Of a DNA stretch of 64,000 nucleotides, positions 44,538-55,872 are shown piece after piece (positions within the stretch are counted from its first letter, which is position 1; every line of letters starts with the position of its first letter). The notes beneath the pieces are model-generated. The model saw only the letters and a program-made list of their open reading frames with translations, searched no databases and was not told the DNA's origin. The translations under genes and the position numbers were made by a program. This stretch comes from Anaerobaca sp035448545 (GTDB taxonomy: Bacteria; Planctomycetota; Phycisphaerae; Sedimentisphaerales; Anaerobacaceae): positions 62,001 to 126,000 of the forward strand of contig DAOTJE010000005.1 in NCBI GenBank assembly GCA_035448545.1, in the 5' to 3' direction.

Positions 44538-45412
44538 AAACCCCTGCGTCGTACATCCTGTTGTTCTTGGCGCTGGCGGGCGTTTGTAGTGTGTCTGTGA
44601 GGGCGTATGGTGACGGGACAACCCGCCGAGGGCGGATCACTACAAACGTTGAGGGGGCCACGCGCGGTTTATCGGGCGATCAGCTCTACGCGCTGCTGAA
44701 CGAGGCGAATACGGCATTCCAGCAGGCCAATGCTGCCGCCCAGGCGCCAGACAAGGCGACGGAGCTCTACAAGCGGGCCATCCTCCTGTATGAGAAGATC
44801 ATCGAGCAGGGCAACGTCCGCAACGCCCGGCTCTACTACAACCTCGGCAACGCCTACTTTCTCACGGACGACATTGGACGGGCGATCCTCAACTACCGGC
44901 GCGCCCTGCAACTCGATAGCGACGATGTGAACATCCGGAACAACCTCGCCTTCGCGCGAAGCCGGAGGCTCGACAAGGTCGATATACGCCCGGAGAAACG
45001 GGTCCTCCAGACGTTGTTTTTCTGGCACTATGACTTCTCGCTGGGTACCCGGCTGTTCCTGGCCTGCCTGTTCTTCGCGGGTCTGTGTATCGGTGCGACC
45101 GTGATGGTCTGGCGCGGGCGTGGCCCGGTAGCTTCCGCCGTGGCGGTGTTGGGCGGACTGCTGTGCCTGTGCTTTGTGGCATCGATCGCGATGGAAGTCC
45201 GTGGCCGCTCCACGCACTTGGGCGGGGTGATCCTTGCGTCCGAGATCGTCGCTCGGCAAGGAGACGGTCCGAACTACGCGCCGAGTTTCAAAGAGCCGCT
45301 GCACGCCGGAACGGAATTCGAACTCCTCGATCGACGCCCGGGCTGGTTCCACATCGAGCTGTCCGACGGCAGCCGAGCGTGGGTGCCCGACACGGCCGCC
45401 GAAATCATGTAG
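44534..45412 (+). CDS. batE: BatE-like TPR/SH3 protein
   Basis: A 292-aa protein. The signal peptide (SYILLFLALAGVCSVSVRA) is followed by TPR-like repeats (ATELYKRAILLYEKI, ARLYYNLGNAYFLTDD, AILNYRRALQLD). Two membrane helices follow (about 160-205: LFLACLFFAGLCIGATVMV, AVAVLGGLLCLCFVASI). A C-terminal bacterial SH3-like domain ends PGWFHIELSDGSRAWVP. It is the last gene of the operon; no terminator with a T-run is evident. Confidence 0.85.
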   Translation: MKTPASYILLFLALAGVCSVSVRAYGDGTTRRGRITTNVEGATRGLSGDQLYALLNEANTAFQQANAAAQAPDKATELYKRAILLYEKIIEQGNVRNARLYYNLGNAYFLTDDIGRAILNYRRALQLDSDDVNIRNNLAFARSRRLDKVDIRPEKRVLQTLFFWHYDFSLGTRLFLACLFFAGLCIGATVMVWRGRGPVASAVAVLGGLLCLCFVASIAMEVRGRSTHLGGVILASEIVARQGDGPNYAPSFKEPLHAGTEFELLDRRPGWFHIELSDGSRAWVPDTAAEIM

Positions 45413-45747
45413 AACAGGCACTCGACCCGTCACGCCGGTGCGACGCCGTCGTCTGTCCCCCGGCCGTCCCCGCTCTGCCACCCGTCGCGACAGGCGTGCC
45501 CGCCGGCCCTCCAACGTCCGAAAAGCAACGTGTACCCGATCGAATACCTGCCACGCGGGCGGGCGAAATGCGGAAAATAGCCAAAAGCTGGTTGAGATGG
45601 GCCCTCGATGCGCCGATTCAGCTACGGTTCAGTCCGGCGATACGCCCCGATGAGCGTGTCGGTCGCCGTGCTTGCGCAAGCACGGACGGGGTTCCCTCTG
45701 GCAGGGGACCGTGGGACTCGTATGGGGTCGGAAAGTGAGGACACACT
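45413..45747. other. Intergenic region between the bat and che operons
   Basis: No gene is supported. It contains two tandem hairpins close to cheY: CCGTGCTT-GCGC-AAGCACGG (45666-45685) and GGTTCCC...GGGGACC (45690-45710). They could be a leader structure of the che mRNA or the end of the bat transcript. No clear promoter was identified. Confidence 0.45.
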
Positions 45748-46122
45748 ATGGGAAAGTCACTGATGATCGTCGATGATTCGGCGACGATGCGGAAGATCAT
45801 CATGCGCACCGTCCGGATGTCCGGTCTCGAATTCGACCGGACCGAAGAGGCCGGCAGTGGAGTCGAAGCCCTCCAGAAGCTTCAGGGCGGGCCGGTGGAT
45901 GTGATTCTTTGCGACATCAACATGCCGGAAATGAACGGCACTGAACTGGTCAAGAAGGCCCGCGAACTGCCCACGTGCAGCAATACGAAGATCGTCATGG
46001 TTTCGACGGAGAGCGCCCAGGACCTGATCGATCAGGTTCTGCATGACGGTGCCGACGGTTATATCACCAAACCGTTTACCCCGGAGAAGTTCCAGGAGAA
46101 GCTGACCCCGCTGCTCAACTGA
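45748..46122 (+). CDS. cheY: CheY response regulator
   Basis: A 124-aa stand-alone receiver. The acidic pair is in MIVDDSAT, the phosphoacceptor Asp56 in LCDINMPEMNG, the Thr/Ser in VMVSTESA and the Lys108 in YITKPF. GAGGA precedes the ATG. It heads a seven-gene chemotaxis operon and is the likely target of the two CheX-like proteins encoded just downstream. Confidence 0.93.
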   Translation: MGKSLMIVDDSATMRKIIMRTVRMSGLEFDRTEEAGSGVEALQKLQGGPVDVILCDINMPEMNGTELVKKARELPTCSNTKIVMVSTESAQDLIDQVLHDGADGYITKPFTPEKFQEKLTPLLN

Positions 46123-46228
46123 AACGCGGATCGGTCCCGCAGGTCCGGTGCGGCGCAGAGGACCCGAGAGAACTGCCTGGAGGTGTCACGATGAGCGGTA
46201 ACTGTTTTCCAATTGCGGAGGCGCAGGA

Positions 46229-46714
46229 ATGATTACCACGATGTCTCTCAGGGACAACCTGTTGGACAGTGCGAAGGAAGTGTTCGAGACGATGGCGTTC
46301 ATGGCTCTCGAAGAGATTGCCGACGAGCAGGAGGGACCCGGTCTCGAAGACGAAACCCTGCTGGGAACGATTACCTTCAAAGGTCATCTGGAGGGATGCC
46401 TGGCCATTTGTTGTGGCTGTCGGTGCGCACGGACGATTGCGGCGAACATGCTCGGTGGCGATCCGGACGAGCCTATGAGCGACGATGACATGAGCGACGC
46501 GATCGGAGAAGTCGCCAACATGGTGATGGGTGCCCTGAAGGCTCGCGTTCACGAGGAGGTTGGGACGATGGAGGTGTCGATTCCGTCGGTGGTGCGCGGG
46601 CGAGAGCTGCGCAACAGTCTGGGGGAACGGGCCAGCAAGATCTCGGTTACGGTGAACCTCGAAGAAGAGCACAACGTGCAGTTCTCCCTGTTGTACCGGG
46701 AGAGCCAGCCCTAG
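46229..46714 (+). CDS. cheX: CheX-like CheY-P phosphatase
   Basis: A 161-aa single-domain protein of the CheC/CheX/FliY class. The phosphatase signature E-x-x-N is present in SDAIGEVANMVMGALK (Glu94, Asn97). N-terminal helix and strand patterns (VFETMAFMALEE, LLGTITFKGHLEG) fit CheX. It is expected to dephosphorylate CheY-P. GGAGG lies upstream. Located between cheY and the fusion gene. Confidence 0.75.
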   Translation: MITTMSLRDNLLDSAKEVFETMAFMALEEIADEQEGPGLEDETLLGTITFKGHLEGCLAICCGCRCARTIAANMLGGDPDEPMSDDDMSDAIGEVANMVMGALKARVHEEVGTMEVSIPSVVRGRELRNSLGERASKISVTVNLEEEHNVQFSLLYRESQP

Positions 46715-46808
46715 CGAGGAGGACGGGTCCGTTCCGGTCCCGGCGTCTGACGGGGCCGGCAACGAAGCGCTTTGCGGCGTTACGACAGGGCGAAGAGAAG
46801 GACGAACG

Positions 46809-48374
46809 ATGACAGCCACAGCAACCGACATAGAACCGCGTCTGGCCGACCTGTCGGACAGCGCGTTCAATGCCTTCTGCGAGGATATCGGGGGCATGTT
46901 TGACGCAGAGGTGCAGTGCAAGCGTCAACAGGCCGGCGCCGGGACCGTTGCGGACGTGCGCAAGCTGTTCAAGAAGCTGACGGTGGTTCATCTGGTGCAG
47001 GCGTCCGGGGCTCTGAACGGGACGTTCCAATTGTTCTTCGACCAGGGCGGTCTGTTCGTACTCTCGGGCGTTATCGTGATGTTGCCGCAGAACAAGATCC
47101 TCGACGTCGTCAAACGAGGCACGACCGAGGACGCGGACAACCTGACGGATGCCGCACGCGAGGTGGGCAATCTGCTTGTCGGTTCATGGGACCGTGCCTT
47201 TCGCGAAGAGTGCGAGGGACACGAGCATTTCCTCAAGACCAACACGTTCATCGGCAAGCCCTGGGATGATTCCACGAAGATCGGTCTGACGGGCGACGAA
47301 CCCGTGTACTTCGCAACTTACGAGATGACGGTGGGACCCTATCCGAGCTTCTGTTGCGCCGCGGTGTTTCCGCATCGTGTGCTCCATGCCTCGCAGGACG
47401 GCGGCGCCGGTGGCGATCCAGGCCAGACGGCACCGACCGCGCCACCGCAGAACGTTGCCTCCTCTCCGGCGTCACCGGCACAAGGGGATTCGAAGGCTCC
47501 GGCCGGAGAAGCTGTTCCTCCGAACGCACCACCGGTTGCCGCTCCAGGGTCTGCCTCGACCGACAGAGGCTCGGCGGAGAAGCCGCAGATACGGGCGGAG
47601 TCGGGCTCCGCTGCACCTGCCGCTGGCAACGGGAGCGGGACACCGGTGCGGATCGCGGTCGAGACGAATGCTTCGGGCCCGTCGCCCGTCGCCACCCCGG
47701 CAGCGATTCCCGAAGACATTCAATCGGTGGTGGAGGCCGTAGTGGGTCCCTCTGTACCGCCAGCCCCCCTGAAGGCCGCACCTACGGTTTCGCCCAAGCC
47801 GCGCGTGAATGCGGAACCGGTGGGCCAGAGTGGTTCGCTGCTGGACCAGGTTCTGGCCGACTACAATGTGGGGCCCGACACCTCGGCGCTGACCGATCTG
47901 CTCAACAAGCCGGCGAAGGCCGTCATGTCGCCGGAAGTGATCTGGTGCGATCCGGAAACGACCGTGCAGGATGTGATCGGCCTGATGCAGCAGCACAGCG
48001 TCGGCTATGTGCTCGTCGGTCGCGATGGTGTGTTGGAAGGGCTTCTGTCGAACTCGAACATTCAGAGCGCAGTCAGCCCTTATCTGCGTCCGGCCTTCGC
48101 CAAGTGGCGCCGTCCGGAAGACGATGCGACGCTCGGCATCAAGGTCAAGTGGATCATGAGTCGCCCGGTGCGAACCGTCAAACCGGAGACCCCGTTGGCC
48201 ACCATTATCGAGAGCATGTGTCGATACGGCGGACGCTGTCTGCCCGTGGTGGATGCCCAGTCGAAAGTGCAGGGCATCGTCACGGTGTTCGACATCCTGT
48301 TGCGCGTGCTCGAGGCGGACCAATCGCTTTCCTGGAAGGGCAAACCCCCCCAGGCGGTCCCCGTGCTTGTGTAG
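46809..48374 (+). CDS. CheX/CheC-like domain fused to a CBS pair
   Basis: A 521-aa protein in three parts. Residues 1-195 form a CheX/CheC-like domain with the E-x-x-N motif in LTDAAREVGNLLVGSW (Glu118, Asn121). Residues 195-345 are an Ala/Pro-rich linker. Residues 360-510 contain two CBS motifs (AVMSPEVIWCDPETTVQDV and WIMSRPVRTVKPETPLATI). CBS pairs bind adenine nucleotides or SAM in other proteins, so this could be a ligand-controlled phosphatase or adaptor of the che system. The domain assignment is mine, by pattern; the fusion itself is plain in a single uninterrupted frame. Confidence 0.75.
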   Translation: MTATATDIEPRLADLSDSAFNAFCEDIGGMFDAEVQCKRQQAGAGTVADVRKLFKKLTVVHLVQASGALNGTFQLFFDQGGLFVLSGVIVMLPQNKILDVVKRGTTEDADNLTDAAREVGNLLVGSWDRAFREECEGHEHFLKTNTFIGKPWDDSTKIGLTGDEPVYFATYEMTVGPYPSFCCAAVFPHRVLHASQDGGAGGDPGQTAPTAPPQNVASSPASPAQGDSKAPAGEAVPPNAPPVAAPGSASTDRGSAEKPQIRAESGSAAPAAGNGSGTPVRIAVETNASGPSPVATPAAIPEDIQSVVEAVVGPSVPPAPLKAAPTVSPKPRVNAEPVGQSGSLLDQVLADYNVGPDTSALTDLLNKPAKAVMSPEVIWCDPETTVQDVIGLMQQHSVGYVLVGRDGVLEGLLSNSNIQSAVSPYLRPAFAKWRRPEDDATLGIKVKWIMSRPVRTVKPETPLATIIESMCRYGGRCLPVVDAQSKVQGIVTVFDILLRVLEADQSLSWKGKPPQAVPVLV

Positions 48375-48426
48375 GCGATAAGTCTCGACGTAGAAAAGAC
48401 TCTGTGAAGCAGCGAAAGAGATAACG

Positions 48427-50562
48427 ATGAACCAGAACGAGATGCTGACCCAGCTTGTTGAACAGGCGGCCTGCTGCGTGAACATGCTCGGGCCTTCGGA
48501 CTTGTCGGACGCCCGGCAGTTGGAGGAGATCCTCGGACGGATTGACCGAACCGTTCATGAGCTGGATCGAGGGTCCGACCCGCTGCGAACCCAACTGGAA
48601 GACGCCGCTGCGGCGGCGACCCAGACGCTTCAGCAGGTTCTTGGACAGGAGGTGAAGGACACCTCGCAGGCCCTGAACGCGATTGCCAAGGCCATCTGCA
48701 GTCTCCAGGGTCTGGTTCGTCAGCTCGACAGTCCGGAGCAAGGCACCGGGGCGGAGTCTTCGGACGCCGTATCTGCGGCGCCGGTGACGTCTCTGAGTTC
48801 CAAGGCCGTTTCGTCGGAACCGGCCGCCCCGGCGGTGGAGACCCCGGCCGCTGCGGCGGCGATGACGATCTCTCCGGACGATGCCCCTCTGGTTGTGGAT
48901 TTCATCACGGAAGCGACCGAGCATATCGAGACCGCCGAATCAGCTCTTCTCGAACTGGAGAATCACCCGGACAATGAGGAGCTGATCAACAAGATTTTCC
49001 GCGGCTTCCACACCATCAAAGGAATGGCCGGCTTTCTGAATCTGACCGAAATCGGATCGCTGGCGCACTCCGCAGAGAACCTGCTGGACCTGGCGCGCAA
49101 AGGCAAGCTGATTCTGGCGGGTGCGAACAGCGACGTGGTGTTTGCTTCTGTGGACATGCTCAAGCGGATGATGACGTGTCTGAAAGAGGCGGTGGAATCG
49201 GGTGGGCCAGTCACCAGACAGGAGCAGCTTGCCTCGCTGTTGGAAACCCTGAAGGCCGCCGCGGAAGGCAAGACGCCGACGGCGCCGGTTCATCCTGTGC
49301 AGACAAAGGCAGACGACGAGAAGCTCGATGCCATCCTGGAGGACAAGGCCGAGGCGAAGAAGACCGCGTCGAGCGGTCCGACCGCACACGCGGCGGCGGA
49401 TGACAAGATCAAGGTCAGCATCACCCGTCTGGACAATCTGATCAACATGACGGGTGAGCTGGTGATCGCGCAACTGATGGTTGCCGAGGAGATCAACACC
49501 GGCGCCTCCTCGACACACGACCTGGCGCGCAAGGTCGCGCACCAGGGCAAGATCGTACGGGAACTTCAGGAACTGTCCATGTCCATGCGCATGGTGCCGG
49601 TCCAGGGTGTTTTCCAGAAGATGAGCCGGCTGGCCCGTGACTTGTCTCGCAAGGCGAACAAGCAGGTGGATTTCGTCACCGTCGGCGAAGAGACGGAACT
49701 GGACCGCACGGTCGTCGACAAGATCGCCGATCCCCTGATCCATATGGTGCGCAACTCGCTCGACCATGGCATCGAGCCGAGCGCCGATCGTATCAAGGCG
49801 GGCAAGAACCCCACCGGGCATGTGGAACTGCGGGCCTTCCATCAGGCCGGCAACATCGTCATCGAAATCGAAGACGACGGAAAAGGATTGGACAAGGAGC
49901 GCATCCTCAAGAAAGCGATCGACGCCGGCTTGGTGGAGCCGGGCCAGGAGTTGTCCGAAGAAGAAATCTTCAAGCTCATCTTCCACCCCGGGCTCTCGAC
50001 TGCCGAGAAGATCACGAGCATCTCCGGACGAGGCGTCGGCATGGACGTCGTGAAGAAGAACATCGAATCCCTGCGCGGCAAGATCGAAATCAGCTCGGTC
50101 CGCGGCAAGGGCACGACGTTCACCATTCGCCTGCCTCTGACCCTGGCGGTGATCGACGGCCAGGTCGTTTCTATCGGCGACCAGCGCTACATCATTCCGA
50201 TCAATGCGATCGTGCGCAGTCTGCGACCTACGAGCCGGCAGATTTCTTCCGTGCAGGGCCGGGGTGAGATGATTCTCGAACGCGGCGAGCTGATCCCGCT
50301 GGTGCGTCTGTATCGCCTCCTCGGCGCGGTCCCCACCGAGGAAGATCCCACCAAGGCCCTGGTGGTTGTGGTGGAGGAGGACGGCAAGAAATGCTGCCTG
50401 CTCGTCGACGATCTGCTGGCGCAGCAACAGGTGGTAATCAAGAGCCTGGGGGATGCTCTGGGGCGCGTCCAGGGGGTCTCCGGCGGCGCGATCATGGGGG
50501 ACGGAAAGGTATGTTTGATTCTCGATATTCCGGGACTTGTGGCACTGGCTCAGGCGCAGTAG
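48427..50562 (+). CDS. cheA: Chemotaxis histidine kinase CheA
   Basis: A 711-aa kinase. The Hpt domain starts near residue 152, with His195 in FHTIKGMAGFL. Dimerisation (P3) is at about 330-395. The ATPase has N-box HMVRNSLDHGIE, G1 DDGKGLD and G2 GRGVGMDVV. The CheW-like P5 domain is at the C-terminus (LTLAVIDGQVVSIG). An extra 150 residues of helical and Ala-rich sequence precede Hpt, which is unusual. A short linker replaces a full P2. It takes signals from receptors not encoded here and phosphorylates CheY and CheB. Confidence 0.95.
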   Translation: MNQNEMLTQLVEQAACCVNMLGPSDLSDARQLEEILGRIDRTVHELDRGSDPLRTQLEDAAAAATQTLQQVLGQEVKDTSQALNAIAKAICSLQGLVRQLDSPEQGTGAESSDAVSAAPVTSLSSKAVSSEPAAPAVETPAAAAAMTISPDDAPLVVDFITEATEHIETAESALLELENHPDNEELINKIFRGFHTIKGMAGFLNLTEIGSLAHSAENLLDLARKGKLILAGANSDVVFASVDMLKRMMTCLKEAVESGGPVTRQEQLASLLETLKAAAEGKTPTAPVHPVQTKADDEKLDAILEDKAEAKKTASSGPTAHAAADDKIKVSITRLDNLINMTGELVIAQLMVAEEINTGASSTHDLARKVAHQGKIVRELQELSMSMRMVPVQGVFQKMSRLARDLSRKANKQVDFVTVGEETELDRTVVDKIADPLIHMVRNSLDHGIEPSADRIKAGKNPTGHVELRAFHQAGNIVIEIEDDGKGLDKERILKKAIDAGLVEPGQELSEEEIFKLIFHPGLSTAEKITSISGRGVGMDVVKKNIESLRGKIEISSVRGKGTTFTIRLPLTLAVIDGQVVSIGDQRYIIPINAIVRSLRPTSRQISSVQGRGEMILERGELIPLVRLYRLLGAVPTEEDPTKALVVVVEEDGKKCCLLVDDLLAQQQVVIKSLGDALGRVQGVSGGAIMGDGKVCLILDIPGLVALAQAQ

Positions 50563-50589
50563 CGGAACCTGAGCAGGGGGGCTTCTCCG

Positions 50590-51438
50590 ATGACCATGTC
50601 AGTATTGCAGGATATCGTGCTGGGCGAGGACGAATTTCGCCAGATCAGTGACCTCATCTACGAGCACTGCGGCATCAACCTTCACGACGGCAAGAAAGAA
50701 CTCGTTCGATCGCGGCTGGCCAAACGGCTCCACAAGGGGCGGTTCACCTCATTCTCGCAGTACATCAGGCACGTGCTGGAGGACCCGACGGGCAAGGAAT
50801 TCTCGATCCTGGTCGACTCGCTCAGCACGAATCTGACGAAGTTCTTCCGTGAAGAGCGGCACTTTGATTACATGCGCACCCAGTTGCTGCCGCGTCTGAT
50901 GAAGGCCCGGCAGAGCCGGGGCCAGTACCGGATTCGCGGCTGGAGCGCCGGCTGCTCCTCCGGCGAGGAACCCTATTCCATTGCCCTGACGCTGCTTGAA
51001 ACGCTCGGGGGCAAGGGACACTGGGACGTCAAGCTGCTGGCCACCGACGTGTCCACCCGCGTTCTGGAGCGGGCCCAGGCCGGCGTCTACGACCGGGAGC
51101 GGATCGAACCGATTCCGTTGCCCCTGCGTAAAAAGTATCTCATCGCCCGCCGCGAAGGGGGCAAGGAACGCTACGAAGTCGGGCCCGCCCTGCGCGAGCT
51201 GGTGATCTTCCGCTATCTGAACCTCATGAAGGACTGGCCGGTCAAGGGACCGCTGGACTTCATCTTCTGTCGCAACGTCATGATCTACTTCGACAAGCCC
51301 ACGCAAGCACGCCTGATCCACCGGTTCTACGATTTGCTGGGTTCCGGAGGTGTTCTTTTCACGGGTCACTCCGAGTCGCTGACGGGAATCGAGCACGCGT
51401 TCAAGTACGTACAGCCGACCATTTATCTCAAATCGTAG
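50590..51438 (+). CDS. cheR: Chemotaxis receptor methyltransferase CheR
   Basis: A 282-aa SAM-dependent glutamate O-methyltransferase. The N-terminal helical domain (RQISDLIYEHCGINL, SRLAKRLHKGRFTSF) is followed by the SAM site GWSAGCSSGEEPYS, LLATDVSTRVL, and the family motif FCRNVMIYFD. It methylates MCP receptors, so receptors must exist elsewhere in the genome. It lies 27 bp after cheA and 8 bp before cheD. Confidence 0.95.
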   Translation: MTMSVLQDIVLGEDEFRQISDLIYEHCGINLHDGKKELVRSRLAKRLHKGRFTSFSQYIRHVLEDPTGKEFSILVDSLSTNLTKFFREERHFDYMRTQLLPRLMKARQSRGQYRIRGWSAGCSSGEEPYSIALTLLETLGGKGHWDVKLLATDVSTRVLERAQAGVYDRERIEPIPLPLRKKYLIARREGGKERYEVGPALRELVIFRYLNLMKDWPVKGPLDFIFCRNVMIYFDKPTQARLIHRFYDLLGSGGVLFTGHSESLTGIEHAFKYVQPTIYLKS

Positions 51439-51446
51439 GGGGTGGC

Positions 51447-51935
51447 ATGGTTAAGACGCGAATTGTGGTCGATATCTCGGACGCGAAGGTCTCCAGCGAC
51501 CCCTCCGACGTGCTGGTGACCTACTCCCTCGGTTCGTGTATCGGGGTCTGTCTGTACGACCCCGTCACCCGCATCGGCGGGATGCTGCACTACCAACTGC
51601 CGTCCTCGAAGATGGACGAGGAGCGGGCGCGCAACAAGCCGTTGATGTTTGCCGACACAGGAATGGCGCTGTTGCTGAACAAAGTGATCGCGATGGGTGC
51701 CAACAAGAAGCGGATGCAGGTTCGCCTGGCCGGCGGAGCGGCGATGGCGACCGGCCCACAGGGATTCGATATCGGCAAACGCAATTACCTGGCCATCCGG
51801 AAGATTCTCTGGAGTCACGGCATGTTCATCAATGCGGAAGACGTGGGAGGCAGCGCCGCCCGCAGTCTCTACATGGACATGGCCGACGGGACCGTGACGG
51901 TGCGATCGATCGGGCTGGAGAAGTGCCTGCGCTGA
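51447..51935 (+). CDS. cheD: Chemoreceptor glutamine deamidase CheD
   Basis: A 162-aa protein. The catalytic Cys is in YSLGSCIGVCLYD, the His in GGMLHYQLPSS, and the later GGAAMATG and GKRNYLAIRKIL fit CheD. It deamidates receptor Gln residues and can stimulate CheC-type phosphatases, which matters here because two CheX/CheC-like proteins are in the operon. Confidence 0.93.
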   Translation: MVKTRIVVDISDAKVSSDPSDVLVTYSLGSCIGVCLYDPVTRIGGMLHYQLPSSKMDEERARNKPLMFADTGMALLLNKVIAMGANKKRMQVRLAGGAAMATGPQGFDIGKRNYLAIRKILWSHGMFINAEDVGGSAARSLYMDMADGTVTVRSIGLEKCLR

Positions 51936-51999
51936 CGCCCCTTGCAAGGCGGGCCGCTGTCACGCCGGGATGATCGAATCAGTGGACGAGGATGTGGAC

Positions 52000-53049
52000 A
52001 TGACGTTGACAATGAACAAATGCATACGGGTCCTGGTGGTCGACGATTCGGCGATCGTGCGCAAGATTCTCACACAGGAGCTGGGACGGCATCCCGGCAT
52101 CGAGATCGTCGGGACCGCGCCGGACCCGTACATTGCGCGCGATAAGATTCTGGCGTTGCATCCGGATGTTCTGACGCTCGACGTCGAGATGCCGCGCATG
52201 GACGGCATCACGTTCCTGCGGAAGCTGATGAAGCACCATCCGCTGCCGGTTATTGTGCTCAGTTCGTTGACGCCGCAAGGCGGCAAGACAGCCCTGGAGG
52301 CGCTGGACGCCGGCGCCGTCGAGGTGATGTGCAAGCCGAGCGGGTCCTACAGCGTGGGCAACATGTGTGACGTCTTGGTCGAGAAGATCAAGGCGGCGTC
52401 CGCCGCGCGTATTGCGGCCCGGCCCGACCCGGCGACGCAAAGCGTTGCCGCCGCACCACGGCTGAGCATGGCCGAGACCACGAACAAGATCTTTGCCATC
52501 GGCGCCTCCACCGGGGGAGTGCAGGCCCTGACCCGTGTATTGTCCATGCTGCCGGCCAACGCCCCGGGGACGGTGATCGTCCAGCACATGCCGGCCCATT
52601 TCACCACTTCGTTCGCCCAACGTCTCGACACGGAGTGCGCGATGAGCGTCAAGGAAGCCGACGACGGGGACCATGTTGTGCCCGGCCGCGTGCTGATTGC
52701 CCCCGGTGGATTGCACATGATCCTTCAGCGCTCCGGCGCCAACTACTACGTGACGTTGCGGGATGGTCCGCCCGTCTGCCGGCAGAAGCCCAGCGTCGAG
52801 GTCCTGTTCAACTCTGTGGCCAAGTTTGCCGGTGCCAACGCGATTGGAGCCATCCTGACCGGGATGGGTGACGATGGAGCGACCGGGCTTCTGAACATGC
52901 GGCAGGCCGGCGCGCACACGATCGCCCAGGATGAGCAGTCGTGCGTCGTCTTCGGCATGCCCAAAGAGGCCATCGCCCGTGGCGGGGCCGAGCGCATCGT
53001 TCCCCTCGACAAGGTCGCCGAGCACCTGATCGCCCTGGCGCGAACCTGA
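52000..53049 (+). CDS. cheB: Chemotaxis methylesterase CheB
   Basis: A 349-aa protein. The receiver domain has phosphoacceptor Asp61 in LTLDVEMPRMDG. The esterase domain has Ser in IGASTGGVQAL, His in VIVQHMPAHF and Asp in LTGMGDDGA. It removes methyl groups from receptors after phosphorylation by CheA. The ATG at 52000 has GAGGA at good spacing; an ATG at 51970 is also open. Last gene of the che operon; it converges on clpB. Confidence 0.95.
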   Translation: MTLTMNKCIRVLVVDDSAIVRKILTQELGRHPGIEIVGTAPDPYIARDKILALHPDVLTLDVEMPRMDGITFLRKLMKHHPLPVIVLSSLTPQGGKTALEALDAGAVEVMCKPSGSYSVGNMCDVLVEKIKAASAARIAARPDPATQSVAAAPRLSMAETTNKIFAIGASTGGVQALTRVLSMLPANAPGTVIVQHMPAHFTTSFAQRLDTECAMSVKEADDGDHVVPGRVLIAPGGLHMILQRSGANYYVTLRDGPPVCRQKPSVEVLFNSVAKFAGANAIGAILTGMGDDGATGLLNMRQAGAHTIAQDEQSCVVFGMPKEAIARGGAERIVPLDKVAEHLIALART

Positions 53050-53103
53050 CCGTCGATCACTCGAACGGCAGAGTCTGTCTCCGCCTCGCCCGTGTTGCGG
53101 AGG

Positions 53104-55695
<2,592 letters not shown>

Positions 55696-55872
55696 TTTCA
55701 GACCTCATTCGAGTAATCGATTCCGACGGGAGACATCTATCCCCGCCGGGATACGGTGCAAACCACGTGCCGGACTCACTGGCGTGCTGTAAATACTTTC
55801 TAATGAATGGCTTAGGTTATCCATGCCCCCGGCCCCGGCATGCCAATATGGCAGCACGGAAGGACCGGAAGG

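Noticed and set aside
45600..45747. c-di-GMP (GEMM) riboswitch or sigma28 promoter before cheY
   Set aside because: The hairpins present do not carry the GEMM core sequence, and no good sigma28 -35/-10 pair with the correct spacing was seen.
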